64,000 nucleotides of DNA from Cryptomeria japonica (taxonomy: Eukaryota > Streptophyta > Pinopsida > Cupressales > Cupressaceae). Numbering within the stretch: the first letter of the stretch is position 1; each line of letters opens with the position of its first letter. The stretch is taken from assembly GCF_030272615.1 (NCBI RefSeq), contig NC_081411.1:153875971-153939970 (forward strand). The letters run 5' to 3'. Below, in pieces: positions 59,286 through 64,000 of the stretch. The notes under the pieces are model-generated. The model did not search any database. It saw only the letters and a program-made list of their open reading frames with translations, and had not been told where the DNA came from. The position numbers were made by a program, and so were the translations under genes.

Positions 59286-60482
59286 TTGGGAGAACCACTT
59301 GAGTCAGTTTTCAAAAAGCTAGTGGCAAACAAGGTAATCACTATTCCAGATTTTCCTCCATATGAACCAAAGGTTAAACCAAATTGGTGGAATGATGATG
59401 AATATTGTGAATTTCATAAGAGTAAGGGTCATAAGACAAGAATTTGTCATCGACTAAAGAACATCATACAAGATCTCATTGATAGAGGTGACATTGAGAT
59501 TGAAGGACACTCATCCAATCAAGAACATGAAATGTTTAAGAAACCATTCCCAAAGCATGACAAGGGAAAAGCTGCAGCCACAGATGACCAAACCAACTAT
59601 ACCAGAGAATCTTATAACTATGATTCAACCATCAATCACATCTCGATGGACAATTATGTCTCTACCATTATCATCAAGGACAAAACCCCTGAGAATTCTA
59701 CCCAAAGACCCAAGATCATTCTGAAAGGCATTGGATCTTCTTCTAAACCTACCTCTGAATGTCATGTTACAACCCACCGAGGTAAATTCACTTTGCAAGG
59801 TGCTCCAGCTAAAAACACTGCTTCCTCATCCACCAAACCTGAGTATGACCTTGTAGAACAGTTAGGGAAGACACCCGCGCTCATCTCCATTCTTGAGCTC
59901 CTACGCATATCCCCCGCACATAAAGCCATTCTTGACAAAATCTTGAGAGACACTTCTGTTCCTACTGATCTGAACGTGGACCAGTTTCAAGCCATGGTGG
60001 GATACCTTTCTGTTCCACATTCCCTTACATTCACAGAAGCTGACAATACCTCTGTGAGCCAACCACATAATGCCCCTTTACATATTGAAGCCTTCCTACA
60101 CAAACACCGAATAAAACGAGTCCTGATAGATGGAGGAGCAAGTCTAAACATTTGTACATTGAGCACTATTAAACAATTGGGATATTCTAAAAAAGTTGTG
60201 AATGCTACAAACAAAATTACCATCAAAGCATATGATGATGAAGAGCGTTCATCCAAGGGCACAATCACCTTACCTCTTAGAGTTGGGCCAGTTACAAAGG
60301 ATGTGGTTTGTCAAGTACTTGATCTTGATCTCACATACAACATATTGCTAGGACGTCCTTGGATTCAAGAAATGAGCACAGTCCCATCTACATATCATCG
60401 ATGCATCAAGTTTCCACACAATAGAGTTGAAGTGACTGTCAAAGCTGACCCAAATCCATTCATATATTGCAACAATCTATGA
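59286..60482 (+). pseudogene. Element C gag end and aspartic protease
   Basis: This continues the gag frame after a TGA at 59268. An early segment CEFHKSKGHKTRICHRL is a C-x2-H-x5-H-x4-C variant of the Gag zinc-binding box. The protease lies in the last third: LIDGGASLNIC near 60121-60150 is the catalytic D-G-G-A loop, followed by TYNILLGRPWIQ, the I-L-G-R-x-W-I flap partner. The frame from 59286 to 60482 is open for 398 codons but has no ATG start of its own. It would release Gag and Pol products. No polymerase follows. Confidence 0.82.
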
Positions 60483-60539
60483 CCTCGATTAGAAATAACA
60501 ATACCAGTCAATCAAGAGGCTATTCCATCTTCAGCATAT

Positions 60540-61676
60540 GTGGATCCAGAATCCTTGAAAGCTTCTACATCAAAACAAGCAGAGAACAAAGAAAATTTCA
60601 AGTTTAAAGACCTGGGATGTGGTGAGTATATCTTCCATGTTGATCAACTCCCACTATCTCATAAGGTATTCAGTCGACAAGAACAATCTACAAACAATTT
60701 GCAATGCCAAGGAATTGGGTGTGAACCACCTAGTGTTGTGGCTACTAAGTCTGAATGCAAATCTCCTCTAGTGGTGCAAGCATCTCTTGATATCAATAGT
60801 CCTAAGAGTGGTTCTAGAAAAGAATCTATTGAGCATATCACCAGCCCTCTTGATAACTTACATAGCTTTACCATATCATCCACTCATTCCATTTCCACTC
60901 CACTTCCAGACTTGGATCAACAAGAATCACAAAAGCCCTCACTTATTGGGGATCAAAAATCAAGATTTGAAAAGAAAAATCTAAAAGTCAAAAATAAAGA
61001 GAAGTCCTTTAGTCCAAATCAAAATCAAAAGCTATTGGACTCTGCAAAAATCAAAGTCAAGGATAAAAATCCTATGAAAAAAAAAGAACAAGAGTTGATC
61101 TCCCCTAATATCAAAATAACTGGGGGCAAAAGTTCTACAATTTTAAATCAAAAAGCATACTTGTTGATCCTAAGTCTCCATCATGCTATCCTACTTTCAT
61201 TTCTTTTCACAATCATAAGCCTTCATCACTCATCCACTTGTTCCATACATCTATTCCCTTCTTGCAATACATCATGGACCTTTAATGGAGCTTCCTCCAA
61301 GGACTTTGTTATCAAGGATGCCCAAACTTCTTTAGGTGACACGCATACGGGCTTGTGTAGTCCACACACTAGTAATTCTATCTCAGTTCCTTTATCAAGG
61401 AAGACAGTCACTCAAGCTACACATCATTCAGTCAAGGAACAATGCAGGTACAATTATAAGGTAAAGCCTCGTACATTTGAGGTGGGTGACTTAGTTCTCA
61501 AGGAAAATCCTAAAAATCAGCAACACAGAGAGAAGGGCAAGTTCGAACCAAATTGGCTTGGTCCTTACATCATTACAGCAACATATGGATCTGGGGCATA
61601 TCAGCTCTCAACTACAGAAGGTGAACCTTTGGAGGATCCTATCAACAGCATGCACCTTCGCAGGTTCTACACATAG
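60540..61676 (+). pseudogene. Linker fused to the integrase C-terminus
   Basis: The frame is open for 378 codons. The first two thirds are low-information, Ser/Lys-rich sequence with no known domain. The end (about 61430-61676) is the C-terminal domain of a Ty3 integrase: RTFEVGDLVLKENPKN, KGKFEPNWLGPYIITATYGS, GAYQLSTTEGEPL and INSMHLRRFY. That domain binds DNA and tethers the complex. The polymerase, RNase H and integrase core that should precede it are absent, which points to an internal deletion whose junction lies within this frame. Confidence 0.75.
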
Positions 61677-61679
61677 CTC

Positions 61680-63350
61680 TTTGGAATATCCTAATTCAAA
61701 AAATACAAAAAAAATCAAAAATTTCAAAAATACAAAAAAATAAAAAATAAAAAAAATACAAAAAAAAATTGTTACTTGGTGAAAACCTGGCAAACAGGCG
61801 CCTTGTGACACAAAAAACATTGAAAAATCAAAAAAAGTAAAGAGAAATAATTTCGTCCAACAGTGAAAACCACTTCGATGGTGCCCTGGGCAAGTACCAT
61901 GGTGAAAACTGGGTCACCAGTGCCATGTGTAGAGACATTGCTCCTCCCTCCTTCAGGATTCTCTTTCATCACTTCACTTTGCACACACTCACAACCTATC
62001 ATTCATAACAAACCTACCCATTCCCATCATGGCTTGTTATTGATCTACCCAAGATTGGTTAGCCATTCATAATAAACATTCCTTTTCACTCGTTTCAATC
62101 CATAATAAATCATCTCCTATCTGTGGCTAAGGCAAATCCTACGTCTAGTGATGGGTGTGGAACTGAGAGCATTACACGTTTTGAAGAGTGCAGTTTCTTC
62201 CACTTTTCTTCAGTCTATCCACGCACAATTCGCAATAAAACAACATTTGCATCAGCAATCCGCAATAAAGTTTTGTCTTCTCTGCAATAAAGTATCAGTT
62301 TCATGGATTCTGTTAGTTTCAGATGAGACACAGCAGCAACAATGGGCTTCAACAAATCAAATCTTTCAACAGACTTAGACAACATTATGGTTTAGTGCTA
62401 TCTATCCTTTTTGTGAAAGTAAACATTGTGACCACAATCAAATAAGACTTATACAAGTGACAAGAGACACTAAACTTGAGGACTACAGTGAATGTTGGTG
62501 TCGAGTCTTGGTTTTCTTTTGATTTTGATCTTTTGGTGACATGTCTTTTAGCTTTTCCAGGATGTCTCTGACCAGAGATTCTATCTCCAGGATGTCTTTG
62601 ACTAGAAAGGCGAGGATGGGGTATCGTCACCTATTTTTCTTTTTCTGTCTGTGGATTGTCTCTTAGTAATGCTAGACTTGTCCAAAGATATGAGGACACT
62701 GAGAGTCTAGTATGAATTGGGGCATTCCTTGTTTGTGACTGTCTTATCTCCATGCAAACGGGTATAATGACTTTCTGGGTCGAACATATGCCTCGATTGT
62801 CATAACCTATCTTGCCATAATAAAGCTCAATGATGATAACGCACAAGAAGCTCTTTCACTTTCATATCTTCTATCTTCCATCCTCATTTCTTGATTGACC
62901 TCCATCATCCTTCTTGAGTCCGTGTAGCCCACTATCACATGATTGAGTATAATGACATGCCAAAAACATTTGCATTTCATGTAGTTGCACCTGCATTATC
63001 ACATATTAAGCATTTCATACATACATATAGATATCGCATTTGCATCACATCCTACACACAACACATGTTAGCACATTTTACATTTTCATCATGTAAATAG
63101 TTATTTGCTTTATCATATTCATTCACATTTGCATTTGCATAACATTTAAAAACATAAAAGAACAAAAATAGTGTCTTACATCATGTACATATTTGTATCC
63201 ATATCATAAGCATCACATTAAGACATACATCATAAAACATATAGAAACATCACATAAGTACACATGCATATAGCTACTGCAAGGATGAATCATTTTATAT
63301 ATATATATAATCATAAGTGTCATGATACAATGATGTCAAATTACATATGT
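61680..63350 (+). other. Element C region after pol; no gene recognised
   Basis: A-rich stretches (61700-61770) are followed by GTGAAAACCTGGCAAACAGG and a second GTGAAAACC phrase, then unannotatable AT-rich sequence with CATTTGCAT-like words (62960-63150). No frame with a motif. Confidence 0.5.
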
Positions 63351-63359
63351 CTACACAAC

Positions 63360-63815
63360 CAACCCTCATGTCGCCCTATCCAGATAGAGGAACCCACTGA
63401 TCACTCCGGCCAGTACTGCTGGTAGTGCTAATCTTGTCTATGTCATGGTATCCCAAGCTACATGTCTAGTCCTCATCTCCAGTCCTGGATCCTGAAACAC
63501 TCATCTTAGGGCCTCCCTGTCTCCATCTCGATCGTAGGGTATCAACTCCCCATCAATTGGTATCCTCAGTATCCTATAAACATCCTCTAAGGTGACTGTC
63601 ATCTCACCCATCGACAAATGAAAACTACAAGTCTTTGAGTGCCATCTCTCAGCCAGCGCAGTCAACAATCCCATGTTCACCCGAAACTCAAGCACATACA
63701 GAATATGTCTCAATCCCATGGCCTCAATCGCAGCTCGGTCCTCGGCTGTCAACTCAGGTCGCAACCTCTGAGTCAATGGGAGTCTCTCCCGTGACTCCAG
63801 CATAGGCAAATACTC
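63360..63815 (-). pseudogene. Plant mobile domain (PMD) fragment, antisense in element C
   Basis: The minus strand at 63501-63809 reads RHILYVLEFRVNMGLLTALA, ERWHSKTCSFHLSMGEMTVT and LEDVYRILRIPIDGEL, the start of the plant mobile domain (the aminotransferase-like family that includes MAIN-type proteins). It begins after an apparent splice acceptor (GTGTGACTGCAG/GAGTA at 63815). After a TGA the similarity continues (VFQDPGLEMRTRHVAWDTMT, then GVISGFLYLD) with another TAG. PMD genes are thought to share an origin with retrotransposon-borne ORFs. It runs opposite to element C and sits between its pol region and the expected 3' LTR. Truncated and broken. Confidence 0.72.
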
Positions 63816-63847
63816 CTGCAGTCACACAAATCAATCATCTCAGTCCT

Positions 63848-64000
63848 GGTGACACTCACTGTTCATCACAAAGTGTTGCTTCTATCCTAGTGGTACTCCC
63901 TATTCATCACAAAGTACTACATGTTTGGCACTCCCTGTTCATCACAAAGTGCTGCTCACATTTGCACTCACTGTTCATCACAAAGTGCTGCTCATATTTT
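63848..64000. repeat. Minisatellite at the window end
   Basis: At least four units with the core TTCATCACAAAGTGCTGCT (spacing about 30-50 bases) run off the right edge of the window. It lies just upstream of the antisense PMD exon, within its probable intron. Confidence 0.85.

Larger units (their letters stand above)
54041..64000 (+). mobile_element. Element C: Ty3-like LTR retrotransposon lacking the pol core, 3' end outside the window
   Basis: LTR, primer-binding site, long leader, gag, protease and an integrase C-terminus follow on the plus strand. The reverse transcriptase, RNase H and integrase catalytic core are missing: only about 900 bases separate protease from integrase tail. The downstream region (61680-63350) has A-rich tracts and GTGAAAACC...GGCGCC phrases seen between pol and the 3' LTR of plant Ty3 elements. 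An antisense plant-mobile-domain fragment follows. The 3' LTR is not in the window. It is inserted in the second ORF of element B, so it is the younger of the two. Confidence 0.78.

Overview
This is a repeat-dominated stretch of a large plant nuclear genome. It is AT-rich and holds no gene that looks intact and cellular. What can be read is transposable-element biology typical of big plant genomes, probably a gymnosperm (inferred from the mix of elements and LTR style, not provable here): LTR retrotransposons, LINE remnants, Helitrons with RPA, a probable CACTA element, and captured or broken host-gene fragments. Many long open frames are only microsatellites read as Tyr/Ile/His/Met repeats.

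Layout. 1-10 kb: a complete 7.39-kb LTR retrotransposon (element A, minus strand, 1879-9268) with 344-bp LTRs and a perfect CTTAG target duplication. It carries decayed gag, protease and a second ORF but no reverse transcriptase or integrase, and it sits inside the remnant of an unidentified gene. 10-18.6 kb: an LTR rich in AT palindromes, a LINE RNase H remnant, then unannotatable sequence. 18.6-21.2 kb: microsatellites, short tandem repeats and a small non-autonomous Helitron (20209-21168). 21.2-31.1 kb: a probable CACTA element, full of nested LINE and LTR debris, whose left part holds a nearly perfect inverted repeat (arms about 1.16 kb, loop about 25 bp). Both arms are truncated copies of a DRM-type de novo DNA methyltransferase. 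31.4-43.7 kb: a decayed autonomous Helitron on the minus strand (Rep/helicase, then an RPA-like gene with introns). It is cut by one solo LTR in the helicase, followed by another upstream, and interrupted by a 1.9-kb microsatellite field. 47.1-49.3 kb: a recent 1.07-kb tandem duplication. 49.7-54.0 kb: element B, an LTR retrotransposon with an initiator-Met primer-binding site, an intact gag with zinc knuckles and a second ORF with its own TATA-like site, but no pol. 54.0-64 kb: element C, a Ty3-like element inserted into element B's second ORF. It has gag and protease joined to an integrase C-terminus with the pol core missing, and an antisense plant-mobile-domain fragment near the window end.

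How the pieces relate. All three larger LTR elements are non-autonomous and must have relied on enzymes supplied from elsewhere. The most interesting unit is the DRM inverted repeat: if transcribed it would fold into a long hairpin able to feed small-RNA production against a core enzyme of RNA-directed DNA methylation, the pathway that silences elements like those around it. That role is inference; the inverted structure and the DRM identity are read directly.
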